Of a stretch of DNA of 64,000 bases, positions 51,318-60,076 are shown piece by piece (the stretch's first letter is position 1; every line of letters starts with the position of its first letter). The notes under the pieces are model-generated. The model had not been told where the DNA came from, ran no database searches, and worked only from the letters and a program-made list of their open reading frames with translations. Source of the DNA: an uncultured Mailhella sp. GTDB taxonomy: Bacteria; Desulfobacterota; Desulfovibrionia; Desulfovibrionales; Desulfovibrionaceae. The position numbers were made by a program, and so were the translations under genes. Where the stretch lies: the NCBI GenBank assembly GCA_944324085.1, contig CALUUX010000003.1, positions 62,001-126,000 of the forward strand, written 5' to 3'.

Positions 51318-51887
51318 ATGAATGCCGTTTTTTTGGCCGCGTGCAGCCCGCGCCGTGGAGGCAACAGCGACTTTGCCGCTTCGCTGGTGCGGCTGACGAT
51401 CGGCGCGCCATGCGAAACGCGTCGCGTGGCGGAGGAAGGGGTTCGCCCATGCGTTTCCTGCGGTTTTTGCGACGGGCGGCCCGGCGAGTGCTCGCTGGAC
51501 GGCCCGGGAGACGGCGCGCGCGTCTTGTTTGAACGCATGTGTCGGTCGCCGCTCAGCGTGGTGGTGTCTCCCGTGTATTTTTATCATCTGCCCGCGCAGG
51601 CCAAGGCGTGGATAGATCGGACGCAGCGATTCTGGGCGTGCGGGAAAAAGCCCGGAGAAGGACGTCCCGTGACCGCCGTGCTTCTCGGCGCGCGTCCTCG
51701 CGGGGAAAAGCTGTTCGAGGGCGCGGAAAGAACGCTTCGCTACATGGCGCTCACCCTCGGCCTGACGTGGGTGGAGCCGCTCCGTCTTTACGGACTGGAC
51801 GCTCCCGGCGATCTTGCCGCGAGTCCGGAAGCCGCGGATCGCGTGTGCGATTTTGCGTCGGAACTGTCCCGCAGGTTTTTGGCGTGA
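51318..51887 (+). CDS. NADPH-FMN reductase-like / iron-sulfur flavoprotein
   Basis: The 189-residue flavodoxin-fold protein has the phosphate loop ACSPRRGGNSDFAASLV, a Cys cluster RPCVSCGFCDGRPGECSLDG (residues about 43-62) and SPLSVVVSPVYFYHLPAQAK. The Cys spacing resembles archaeal-type iron-sulfur flavoproteins that carry a 4Fe-4S cluster. GGAGGAAG precedes the ATG. Overlaps the comF-like start (GTGA). A redox partner in anaerobic metabolism or oxygen defence is likely. Confidence 0.9.
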   Translation: MNAVFLAACSPRRGGNSDFAASLVRLTIGAPCETRRVAEEGVRPCVSCGFCDGRPGECSLDGPGDGARVLFERMCRSPLSVVVSPVYFYHLPAQAKAWIDRTQRFWACGKKPGEGRPVTAVLLGARPRGEKLFEGAERTLRYMALTLGLTWVEPLRLYGLDAPGDLAASPEAADRVCDFASELSRRFLA

Positions 51888-52717
51888 CGTTGCGGATGCG
51901 TGGCGCGGCGAGGATTTTTCACGTTCTGCGCGGGACGATGCGGCTTCTCGGACTTGAGGAGCGTCGATGCGCGGCCTGCCGCGAGCCGTTTTCGCCGGAG
52001 GCTCCGGACGCCGAAGCCTTGCCGTCCGCGGAGGACGAAATGCGGCGCCTGTTCTGTCCCGCCTGCTTGGCGCGACTGAAGAGACGGACGTCCGGTTTCT
52101 GTCCGTACTGCGGAGAGCCGTCGGCGGTGGAAGAGGCTCCCTGCATGCCCTGCGGCGCGTGTCTTCGGGCCTTGCCGCCGTGGAGCGAGTTTCTGTTTTT
52201 CGGCGTGTATGAGGGACTGTTGCGCGAGCTTCTGCTGCGTGCGAAGTTCGGCGGCTCGCTGGCTGTTCTTGACGCGCTTGGCCGAACGCTGGCCGCGTTG
52301 TGCGTGGAACATTATGCGGTGACGGCAAGGCCGGACGTCGTCGTTCCCATGCCGCTGGATATGATTCGGCTTCGCGAACGGGGATTCAATCAGTGCGGAG
52401 AAATGGCCCGGCATGTCGCCGCCGCGCTGCGGACGCCGATGCGTCTTGATCTGCTGGTTAAAGTGCGGACGCTGACGCCGCAGTCTCTGCTGAACCGGGA
52501 GCGGCGGCGTCAGCTGGAGCAGCCTTTCCAGACTTTGAACCGCGCGGACGGCCTTCACGTGCTCCTTATTGACGACATCTGCACGACGGGAGCGACGCTC
52601 GACAGAGCTGTGACGTGTCTGCTTGCGGCCGGGGCCCGTCGCGTGGACGTGGCCGTGCTGGGCCGTTCGTCGCGGCATGATCCGCGCGGAGGCGGCGAGT
52701 CTTCCGCCTTGCCATGA
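51884..52717 (+). CDS. comF: ComF-family phosphoribosyltransferase-like protein
   Basis: The product is about 277 residues. N-terminal zinc-finger cysteines (CAACREPF, FCPACLARL, GFCPYCGEP, CMPCGACL) are followed by a type I phosphoribosyltransferase domain with VVVPMPLDMIRLRERGFNQC and the PRPP loop VLLIDDICTTGATLD. ComF takes part in DNA uptake in some bacteria. The GTG at 51884 overlaps the preceding stop; ATG at 51896 or 51938 are alternatives. HhH ComEA-like proteins occur elsewhere in the window (6454-7124) but in a different context. Confidence 0.9.
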   Translation: MTLRMRGAARIFHVLRGTMRLLGLEERRCAACREPFSPEAPDAEALPSAEDEMRRLFCPACLARLKRRTSGFCPYCGEPSAVEEAPCMPCGACLRALPPWSEFLFFGVYEGLLRELLLRAKFGGSLAVLDALGRTLAALCVEHYAVTARPDVVVPMPLDMIRLRERGFNQCGEMARHVAAALRTPMRLDLLVKVRTLTPQSLLNRERRRQLEQPFQTLNRADGLHVLLIDDICTTGATLDRAVTCLLAAGARRVDVAVLGRSSRHDPRGGGESSALP

Positions 52718-52787
52718 TGCCCCTTCGCCTGCTATGCATAACGCCGTTACGCGGCGTCGCGCGCCGCCCGTCAAGCAAGGATATCTC

Positions 52788-53870
52788 ATGGTCGCACTTC
52801 CCATTCGTCCCGATGCTCCGTGGCTGGCTCCGCTGGCCGGCTGGTCTGATCTGCCGTTTCGTCTTCTCTGCCGGGAAATGGGGGCCGCCGTCTGCTGCAC
52901 GGAAATGGTGAGCGCCAAGGGGCTGGTGTACGGAGGCCGCAATACTGAGGAGCTGCTGGCCACCACGTCCCCTGATGGAGATTTGCTGGAGGACGGTTCC
53001 CTTGCCCGCGATTGTCCTCTGGTCGTGCAGATTTTCGGCGCGGAAGCCGAGTTCATGGAACAGGCCGTGCGCATACTTCGCCATCGGGGATTCTCGTGGT
53101 TTGACGTGAACATGGGATGTTCCGTGCCCAAGGTGACGAAAACCGGCGCGGGCGCGGCCATGTTGCGCGACGTGCCCAACGCGTTGCGCGTGGCGGAAGC
53201 CGTGATCCGGGCCGCCGGTCCGGGAAAGGCGGGGTTCAAGATTCGTCTCGGCTGGGATCCGGAACATGAAGTGTATCTGGAGCTGGCCCGTCGTCTCGCC
53301 GACATGGGCGCGGGATGGGTGACGCTGCATCCTCGTCATGCGACGCAAGGATTTTCCGGAGTGCCCCGCCACGCGGCCGTCGCCGAGCTGGTCGAGGCGT
53401 TGTCCGTGCCGGTGCTGGCCAGCGGCGATCTTTTTACCGCCGCCGACGGCGTCCGCGTGCTGCGGGAGACCGGCGCGGCCTCGGTGATGTACGCGCGCGG
53501 CGCGCTCAAGAATCCCGCCGTGTTCGCCAGGCACAGGGAACTGTTGCAACGCGGCGCGCTGGAAGGCGACATGCCTCCCGCGTCGGGCGTTCGCGCTTCC
53601 GACGCTCCCCTTGACGCGCAACGAGCCTGCGACGTGCTCGACGCGCTGCCTGCGGACAGAGCGGAGCTGGCCGCCGTCATACGTCGGCACGCGGAGCTTG
53701 CCCGTCGTTACGCGCCGCTGCACGCGCTTTTGAAAATGCGCACGTTTGTGCCGCGCTATGTCAAGAGTCTGGACGGAGCGCGGGCGTTGCGCCAGGAAAT
53801 CGTGTCCTGTTCCGACTGGGACGCCCTTTATGACATCTTGGAACGCCATTTCGGCGACATTCGTAACTGA
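52788..53870 (+). CDS. tRNA-dihydrouridine synthase (Dus family)
   Basis: The 360-residue FMN enzyme starts LAPLAGWSDLPFRLLCREMG and has the catalytic-Cys region NMGCSVPKVTKTGAGAAML, KIRLGWDPEH, TLHPRHATQGFSG and VLASGDLFTAADG. It reduces uridines in the tRNA D-loop. AAGGAT precedes the ATG at 52788. Upstream of rlmN by 24 bases; the two RNA-modification genes are probably co-transcribed. Confidence 0.94.
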   Translation: MVALPIRPDAPWLAPLAGWSDLPFRLLCREMGAAVCCTEMVSAKGLVYGGRNTEELLATTSPDGDLLEDGSLARDCPLVVQIFGAEAEFMEQAVRILRHRGFSWFDVNMGCSVPKVTKTGAGAAMLRDVPNALRVAEAVIRAAGPGKAGFKIRLGWDPEHEVYLELARRLADMGAGWVTLHPRHATQGFSGVPRHAAVAELVEALSVPVLASGDLFTAADGVRVLRETGAASVMYARGALKNPAVFARHRELLQRGALEGDMPPASGVRASDAPLDAQRACDVLDALPADRAELAAVIRRHAELARRYAPLHALLKMRTFVPRYVKSLDGARALRQEIVSCSDWDALYDILERHFGDIRN

Positions 53871-53894
53871 CCGCGCCGCGGCCGAGGATGAGTC

Positions 53895-55004
53895 ATGTCC
53901 ACCATAAGCAAAGTCAATCTCTGCGATCTGCCGTATCCCGCCCTTGAACGTTTTGTCATGGAGGAGCTGGGATTCAAGAAATTCCGCGCCGTGCAGATAT
54001 GGCAGTGGATATGGGTGAAGAACGTGGCCGGATTTGAGGCCATGACCGACATTTCTCAGAGCGACAGAGCCCGACTGGCGGAGATCGCGGAAATACGCTG
54101 GCCCGCCATAGCCGACGTGCGCGTGAGCGCGGACGGCACCACCAAGTTTCTTCTGGAACTGTCCGACGGCGAACTTGTGGAAACTGTGCTTATTCCCAGC
54201 GACGCGCCCAAGCGTCCCAACGACGTTACGGTGCGCATGACGCAGTGCGTGTCCACGCAGGTGGGGTGCGCCATGGCGTGTTCCTTCTGCAGCACGGGCA
54301 AGCTCGGCTTCCGTCGCAACATGACCATGGGGGAGATCCTCGGTCAGGTGCAGGTGGCGCGCGCCTATGTGGGCGATACTCAGCCGGAACGCCCCATCAT
54401 TCGCAATCTCGTGTACATGGGCATGGGCGAACCGCTGTTGAATCTGGCCACGGTCATGGATTCCCTGAGAACGCTGGAACATCCCAAGGGACTGGCGTTT
54501 TCTCCCCGGCGCATCACGGTGTCCACCTGCGGCATCGAGGCCGGCATGAGGGAATTCGGCGACAGCGGCCTGGCGTTTTTGGCGGTTTCGTTGCACGCGC
54601 CCAATCAGGAGCTTCGCGAAAAGCTCATGCCGCGCGCCGCGCATTGGCCGCTGGAGGAGCTCATCGGCGCGCTGGAACGATATCCGCTCAAGACGCGAGA
54701 GCGCATCACGCTGGAGTACTTGGTTATCGCGGGCGTGAACGATCAGCCGGAGCATGTGAAGCAGTTGGCGCGCATCTGCGCCAGGCTCAAGGCCAAACTG
54801 AATCTTATTCCGTACAATCCCACGCCGGGCACCCCGTATCGCGCGCCGTCTCCCGAAGAGCTGCTGCGTTTTGAGAAGGCTCTCTGGGCCAAGGACATCA
54901 CGGCCATTGTCCGCAAGAGCAAAGGACAGGATATTGAGGCGGCGTGCGGTCAGCTTCGGGCCGCGCACGACGCCGCGGCGCGCGGCGACGCGACGGGCGC
55001 GTAA
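53895..55004 (+). CDS. rlmN: Dual-specificity 23S rRNA/tRNA adenine C2-methyltransferase RlmN
   Basis: The 369-residue radical SAM enzyme has cluster motif CAMACSFCSTGK preceded by VSTQVG, MGMGEPLLN, VSLHAPNQELREKLMP and the C-terminal catalytic-Cys region near EAACGQLR. It methylates A2503 of 23S rRNA and A37 of some tRNAs. GAGGATGAG precedes the ATG. Confidence 0.96.
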   Translation: MSTISKVNLCDLPYPALERFVMEELGFKKFRAVQIWQWIWVKNVAGFEAMTDISQSDRARLAEIAEIRWPAIADVRVSADGTTKFLLELSDGELVETVLIPSDAPKRPNDVTVRMTQCVSTQVGCAMACSFCSTGKLGFRRNMTMGEILGQVQVARAYVGDTQPERPIIRNLVYMGMGEPLLNLATVMDSLRTLEHPKGLAFSPRRITVSTCGIEAGMREFGDSGLAFLAVSLHAPNQELREKLMPRAAHWPLEELIGALERYPLKTRERITLEYLVIAGVNDQPEHVKQLARICARLKAKLNLIPYNPTPGTPYRAPSPEELLRFEKALWAKDITAIVRKSKGQDIEAACGQLRAAHDAAARGDATGA

Positions 55005-55167
55005 GAAGAAACGCTGTCCTTGTCGAGGCGCGCTGTCGCTGCGCGTGGCGGAAGCGTCGGCTTTTTCGCGTCGGGGATACGGTCCTGGACGCCGGAAGGG
55101 AGAAGGGGCGGCGTGGGGTGTCCTCTCCTCGTTTTTGCGGGGAGGCGAAGAAACGGCGCGAAACGCG

Positions 55168-56067
55168 TTATTTTCGCATGGCGGTGGAGCTCCAGCACAT
55201 CAGGGAGCCAAAGACTATGACGGCCACGCCCTGCCAGAACGCGCCGTCGAGTTCCGCGCCGATCCAGACCGTGGCGAAAAGGCAGGAAAGCACCGGCGTG
55301 AAATAGGACGCGATGGCGAGAATGGTGATGTTGCCCTTGGTGACGCCATAACTCCAGGCGGCGTAGGAACTGCCCATGGCCACGCCGCCCACGAGCACGC
55401 TGATCCAGCCCATGGCGGAGGCGTTTGAAAGATCGCCGAAGCCCGCGAGCCAGATGCTGGCGAAGATGACGGTGTCTATGCCGAACACGATGAGCGTGGG
55501 GTTTTGCCCGTTGGACCATGCCCGTGTGAAGTTGGAATACGCGGCCCAGGCCATGGCTCCGCAGAAGGCCAGCACATAACTCCACGGATTCTGCTGCACA
55601 TGGGACCAGATTTCCGCCGGCTGTATGCCGCGGTCTCCGCCGAGCACGAGCATCACGCCGAGAAAGCTGATGATGACGCCGGGCGCCAGCCACCACTTGG
55701 CTTTCTGACCGTTGAACAGCACGGCGAACAAGACGACGAGGCAGGGCCAGAGATAGTTGACCATGCCCACTTCCACGGTTTGCTGTCCCCCGTCGGACAG
55801 GTAAAGCGACAGACAAAAACAGATGGAGCAGACATTGGCCATGGGAAGTCCCAGAAAAAGATATTTTTTGGGATAGGCCTTCAGTTTGGGCACGCCGAGA
55901 AAGAAGAAAAGAAACACGCACGTCGAGACGTAAAGTATGGTCAGACCGGCGGCGAGACCGAACTGTTCCGTGATGCTCCGGACAAGACCGACGGACATGC
56001 CCCAGCAGATCGGGGCGATGAGACCGACAAGCGTTGCCTTGTGACTGGTTGAGGGAAGAAAAGACAT
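55168..56067 (-). CDS. yddG: Aromatic amino acid exporter, YddG-type DMT family
   Basis: The 299-residue, ten-helix EamA-fold protein closely follows YddG: HKATLVGLIAPICWGMSVGL at the start, VEVGMVNYLWPCLVVLFAVL, GQKAKWWLAPGVIISFLGVM and NITILAIASYFTPVLSCLFA. YddG exports aromatic amino acids across the inner membrane. AAGGAAA precedes the ATG at 56067. A 16-bp palindrome at 56134 may regulate it. Confidence 0.92.
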   Translation of the reverse strand: MSFLPSTSHKATLVGLIAPICWGMSVGLVRSITEQFGLAAGLTILYVSTCVFLFFFLGVPKLKAYPKKYLFLGLPMANVCSICFCLSLYLSDGGQQTVEVGMVNYLWPCLVVLFAVLFNGQKAKWWLAPGVIISFLGVMLVLGGDRGIQPAEIWSHVQQNPWSYVLAFCGAMAWAAYSNFTRAWSNGQNPTLIVFGIDTVIFASIWLAGFGDLSNASAMGWISVLVGGVAMGSSYAAWSYGVTKGNITILAIASYFTPVLSCLFATVWIGAELDGAFWQGVAVIVFGSLMCWSSTAMRK

Positions 56068-56133
56068 GGCGTTTCCTTTGTCGAAAAGAGGAGATCCGTT
56101 TGCCCTTCTGCCAGTTTTTATTATTTTGTCAAG

Positions 56134-56149
56134 AGTATATGAATATACT
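56134..56149. promoter_or_regulatory. Palindromic operator candidate upstream of yddG
   Basis: AGTATATGAATATACT (7-bp arms, 2-base spacer) abuts TTGACA on the minus strand (56127-56132), a possible -35 for yddG. An unnamed regulator could bind; the TetR gene downstream is one candidate. Confidence 0.45.
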
Positions 56150-56423
56150 GAAATAACTTTATTTTTTTACTTTTCGTTTCTTAATGTCGACATGGACTGA
56201 ACGAGTCGGAACGCAAGAGAGCGCGGGAAAGCGTGGGGAACAGAACGTTCGTTGTTTTTTTTTGACTTGACAGAACGGACGGAGTTGTTCAAATTCAAAT
56301 TTAGATTTGAGATTGCTGGAAACAACGTTTTTTCCGGCGAAGAAATTTCGCTCATGGCGCGCGCAGGAATATAACCTCTCCATTCCTTTGTCGCGCGGGT
56401 CGCCTTCAGGGGAAGGACGGCGA

Positions 56424-56517
56424 GACGTCATGAAAGAGATACGCGTGACGTCTGCCCCCCCCTCGGCGACCATGAAGGTTCTGGGGCATGGCCGTCCACA
56501 ATGCCCCAGCCTTTTTT
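56424..56517 (+). terminator. Poly-C/hairpin element ending in a strong terminator
   Basis: GACGTCA and TGACGTC (56424-56452) form a hairpin, then eight C residues (56455-56462), then stem CTGGGGCAT/ATGCCCCAG (56481-56509) followed by CC and six T residues. This is a good plus-strand terminator 97 bases before the TetR start, so it may end a short upstream RNA or attenuate tetR. The 546-base gap 56068-56613 shows no gene; an AT-rich stretch with CAAAT-N4-ATTTG lies near 56290-56310. Confidence 0.7.
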
Positions 56518-56613
56518 CTTCATTTTATGCCTGCCTTCAGAAGCGTTCCGTTGCGGCGCGCTCTTTCTTGGCGTATGCTGAACGCAGCGTCCATGACGAG
56601 AGGTTTCCCCCGT

Positions 56614-57327
56614 ATGCTGTTTTTTTCCCGCAAGAAGCATTCGCGCGAGGACGGCGAAGCGACGCGCCGTCAGATTCTTGGCACCGCCGTGCGCCTGTTC
56701 GCCGAACATGGGTATGCCGACACCACAAGCAAGATGATCTGCCGCGAGGCTGGCGTGAATATCGCCGCCGTGAACTATTATTTTGGCAGTCGCGACGATC
56801 TGTATCGCGCCGTGCTTGACGACGTGCATGAGCACATCGTCAATGAACGGGAAATGGAACTCATCACGTCCGCCGAGCTTTCGGTGGAAGAAAAGCTGGA
56901 ACGCGTTCTCGACGCGTATATCGCCGCGGCGTACGACGGACAGAGCTGGTACGCCAGAATATGGGCGCATGAGCTCATCGCGCCGTCGCCCATAGGGGGC
57001 GTGGATTTTCTTACGGGCACGCTTTCCAAGGAACGGAGCATCGGATCGCTGCTTTCGGAGTTCACGGGCATTCCCCGCGAGGATCCGGCTCTTCAAAGCT
57101 GCATCATCACGGTGATGGCGCCGTATCTGCTCATGCTTTGCGTGCAGCGCGACATGGCCCGCGCGCTGACCACGGTTTTTGAGTATCGCAAGGAAGACGT
57201 GAACCGGCATTTCAAGCTGCTGCTTTTTGAGGCTCTTCGCGCTTTTGCCGGGAGTTACGCCAGGGGAGAACTTTCCGCCGTGGCGCGGCGGGAAGAAAAG
57301 GAATCGGAGACGGAGTCCCGTGCGTAG
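56614..57327 (+). CDS. TetR/AcrR-family transcriptional regulator
   Basis: The 237-residue product has an N-terminal helix-turn-helix: TRRQILGTAVRLFAEHGYAD, MICREAGVNIAAVNYYFGSR. The C-terminal ligand domain has the CecR-like pattern with a long helical bundle. The start at 56614 is chosen after GAGAGG; upstream in-frame ATGs lack a ribosome site and lie next to the terminator. nagZ begins before this gene ends. Possible targets include itself and yddG; none is proven. Confidence 0.92.
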   Translation: MLFFSRKKHSREDGEATRRQILGTAVRLFAEHGYADTTSKMICREAGVNIAAVNYYFGSRDDLYRAVLDDVHEHIVNEREMELITSAELSVEEKLERVLDAYIAAAYDGQSWYARIWAHELIAPSPIGGVDFLTGTLSKERSIGSLLSEFTGIPREDPALQSCIITVMAPYLLMLCVQRDMARALTTVFEYRKEDVNRHFKLLLFEALRAFAGSYARGELSAVARREEKESETESRA

Positions 57328-58429
57328 ATGGATGACCGTTATTCTGGCGCTGGCGTGTTTGTTGCCGACGCCGTGCTTTTCCGCGTCCCCGGAACGCCCT
57401 TCCGTGGAGGCGATGGCGGGAGCCATGCTCATGGTGGGCTTTCGCGGGACGAGCGCGCCGCCGTCCGTTCTGGAGGCGGTGAGGGAAGGGCGTCTTGGCG
57501 GCGTGATTCTGTTTGACGGGAGTCGGAAAAACGCGCAGCCGTGCAACATCGAATCGCCGGAACAGGTGAAGAAGCTCACCGCGTCTTTGCAGGCCGCGAC
57601 CCCCAGGCGTCTGCTGATCGCCGTGGATCAGGAAGGCGGCAAGGTTCGCCGTCTGAAGCCTGAACGCGGTTTTTTTCCTCTGCCCGCGGCTGAGGACATG
57701 GGGCGCATGAACGTGGAAGACGTGCGCGGACTCGGATTCCGCGCGGGGCGGGAAATGGCGTCTCTCGGGGTCAACGTGGATCTCGCGCCCGTGGCGGACG
57801 TGCGACGCTCGACGCAGAGTCCGGGGCTCGGCGACGCGGGGCGTCTGTTCAGCGCGGACGCGAAGAACGTCACGCGTTGCGCGCTGGCGTTTTCCGAGGG
57901 GCTGTATCAAGCGGGCGTTCTGCCCGCGCTCAAGCATTTTCCCGGTCTGGGCAGCGCGGGCAAGGATTCCCATGTGGACCTGCCCGACGTGACCGACAGC
58001 TGGTCGCCGGAGGAGCTGCTTCCCTATGAGGAGGCCTTTCAGCGGAACTGGCCTGGCATGGTGCTCGTGGCGCACGTTTTTCATCGCGGTCTCGACAGTC
58101 GTCTGCCGTCCTCTCTCTCTTCCGCCGTGGTGGAAACGCTGCTGCGCGGTCGTCTGGGCTGGAACGGCGTCGTCATCAGCGACGACCTTCAGATGGGGGC
58201 CGTGGCGAAAAGATCGCTGGAAGAGCGGGTGCGGCTGGCCGTGCTCGCCGGAAACGACATCCTGCTGTTCGGCAACAATCTGAATTATGACCCTGAGCTT
58301 CATGACAAGGTGTTTTACGCCCTGATGAAGCTGGTTCGCGAGGGCGCGGTGAGCGAGCGCAGGCTGGAAACCTCATGGCGTCGCATTGAGGCCATGAAAG
58401 AACGGCTTGGGACGTCGCGCGAACGATAA
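57320..58429 (+). CDS. nagZ: Exported GH3 beta-N-acetylhexosaminidase, NagZ-like
   Basis: The 369-residue product: GTG at 57320 has GGAG upstream and gives a signal peptide (MRRWMTVILALACLLPTPCF). The GH3 core shows LLIAVDQEGGKVRRL, LGVNVDLAPVADV, ALKHFPGLGSAGKDSHVD and the nucleophile region VVISDDLQMGAV. NagZ enzymes cleave GlcNAc from anhydro-muropeptides; most are cytosolic, and the signal peptide here suggests periplasmic action. Overlaps tetR by eight bases, which suggests co-transcription. Confidence 0.93.
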   Translation: MRRWMTVILALACLLPTPCFSASPERPSVEAMAGAMLMVGFRGTSAPPSVLEAVREGRLGGVILFDGSRKNAQPCNIESPEQVKKLTASLQAATPRRLLIAVDQEGGKVRRLKPERGFFPLPAAEDMGRMNVEDVRGLGFRAGREMASLGVNVDLAPVADVRRSTQSPGLGDAGRLFSADAKNVTRCALAFSEGLYQAGVLPALKHFPGLGSAGKDSHVDLPDVTDSWSPEELLPYEEAFQRNWPGMVLVAHVFHRGLDSRLPSSLSSAVVETLLRGRLGWNGVVISDDLQMGAVAKRSLEERVRLAVLAGNDILLFGNNLNYDPELHDKVFYALMKLVREGAVSERRLETSWRRIEAMKERLGTSRER

Positions 58430-58491
58430 CGGGCGCGGCGAGGAACGGCGATGAGCGAAAGGCGTCCGCAGGGCGGCGACGCGTCGGACAA

Positions 58492-59184
58492 CTATGGCCA
58501 GTAGGTCCTGCGAGGTTCCGCGTCGGCCAGATCCCTGAGGGACAGGAAGAGCGTGACCACGCCCTCGGACCACGGCGCGACCTGATACGGCGCAAATGAG
58601 AGGGTTATGCCGTCTTTTTCCAGCGTGAATATCTGAAAGTTTTCCTCTTCGGGCGTCGTGCCCGGTTCCACCATGTCCAGGGGGAGACCTCGCGCCGCGA
58701 GATTCGTTCTCGACAGACGGCTCATGAGCTGAAGGGCTTTTTCCGGCTTGCGAAACAGGTTTTTAAACAGCACGGGACTGCCGTCCGCCGTCGCGTAATG
58801 ACGGGCGGCCAGCGTAAGATTGCCGTGGGCTCCTCCGAGATACTGATAGTTTTTCCACACGACGCTCGTTACCTTGCCGTTGTCCGAAAGCGAGCCTTCG
58901 AGGATCATTTCGCAGGGACGCAGGGGCATGTCCGGTTCTTCAGCCCTGAGTTCGAGCTGGGACTCCAGTTCTTGACGCGCCGCGTCGCGGAAGTCGGACA
59001 CGGCGTTTCGGACCAGTTCGTCGGCGTCGCGGTCGGGGCGCGCGAGGCCGGAGCGTGGCCAGGTGGCCTTGACGGACGACGAAGAGGATTGTTCCTCGTA
59101 GGTCGACAGAGCCGTTTCCCGGGCGAACGCGGCGGAAACGGACAGCGTCAGAAGAAAGGACAGCGTCAGAGAAAGGATGTTCAT
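58492..59184 (-). CDS. Exported DUF3298-like protein
   Basis: The 230-residue product has a signal peptide (MNILSLTLSFLLTLSVSAAF, then AR). The mature domain has YQYLGGAHGNLTLAARHYAT and GITLSFAPYQVAPWSEGVVT, the GGAH and FxPYxxAPxxxG pattern of DUF3298/RsiV-like domains. RsiV binds lysozyme in Firmicutes; the role in Proteobacteria is unknown. GGGAG precedes the ATG. Monocistronic. Confidence 0.87.
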   Translation of the reverse strand: MNILSLTLSFLLTLSVSAAFARETALSTYEEQSSSSSVKATWPRSGLARPDRDADELVRNAVSDFRDAARQELESQLELRAEEPDMPLRPCEMILEGSLSDNGKVTSVVWKNYQYLGGAHGNLTLAARHYATADGSPVLFKNLFRKPEKALQLMSRLSRTNLAARGLPLDMVEPGTTPEEENFQIFTLEKDGITLSFAPYQVAPWSEGVVTLFLSLRDLADAEPRRTYWP

Positions 59185-59301
59185 GCCGGACTCCCAGAGA
59201 GGCGCGGTTAAATAACTCGGCGGACGAGGAAGAATGGGGCGTTCGCGTCAAAAGAGCGCGTTTGCGGCCCAGCCTTGTAGCTTCCGCGGAAGGGAAAAGC
59301 G

Positions 59302-59895
59302 TTATTCGGCGAGGCGCGTCACGTCCGCGCCGCGCATGACCTCGACAAAGCGCGGACAGTCCGGCTCGTGATCGTTGATGACGCCGCACGCCTGAAGCAT
59401 GGAGTAGACGGTGACGCTTCCGACGTAACGGAAACCGCGTTTTTTGAGTTCCGCGCTTACGCGATCGGACAAAGCGTTGCTGGCGGGCATGTTTCGGGCG
59501 TGACTTTCATAGACCAGCGTGCGTCCGTCGGTGAAGTTCCACAACCAGGCGTGAAAGGATCCGAATTCCTTCTGAATGTTCAGAAAGGCGCGCGCGTCGG
59601 CCACAAGGGCTTCCACCTTGCGGCGGGAACGTATCATGCCGGGTTCGGCCAGCGCGTTTTCCACGTCTGTGTCCGTAAAGGCCGCCAGGCGGTTCGGATC
59701 GAATCCCGCGAGGGCCCGGCGGAAGATTTCTCTCTTTTTCAGCATAAGCAGCCAGTTCAGGCCGCATTGCATCACTTCCAGAGCGAGGTGCTCGAAAAGC
59801 AGAGCGTCGTCGCGGACGGGGACGCCCCATTCCGCGTCGTGATAACGGCGGAGCAGTTCGTTGTCGCGGCTCCAGGCGCAACCCTCGTTTGCCAT
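59302..59895 (-). CDS. tag: 3-methyladenine DNA glycosylase I
   Basis: The 197-residue product has CAW near residue 6 and YHDAEWGVPVRDD with the metal His. GLNWLLMLKKREIFRRAL and the C-terminal HEPDC supply the remaining zinc ligands and the Tag fold. It removes 3-methyladenine from alkylated DNA. The start at 59895 has GGAGGA upstream; ATG at 59916 is less likely. Confidence 0.94.
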   Translation of the reverse strand: MANEGCAWSRDNELLRRYHDAEWGVPVRDDALLFEHLALEVMQCGLNWLLMLKKREIFRRALAGFDPNRLAAFTDTDVENALAEPGMIRSRRKVEALVADARAFLNIQKEFGSFHAWLWNFTDGRTLVYESHARNMPASNALSDRVSAELKKRGFRYVGSVTVYSMLQACGVINDHEPDCPRFVEVMRGADVTRLAE

Positions 59896-60076
59896 GGCGT
59901 GTCCTCCTTCCGGCATATTGCCCTGTTTTTTCGGGGAAGTACAGAGACGGACTTGACAGCGGAAGGTGGCGCGCCTACACAGGGGCAGCTTCCTTCAGGA
60001 GAAAGCGCGTTCCTCCCGGAAGGGGAAAAGCAATATCTGAACAAAACGTCGCCGTCAGGCGTTGAGGCGCACCGTC

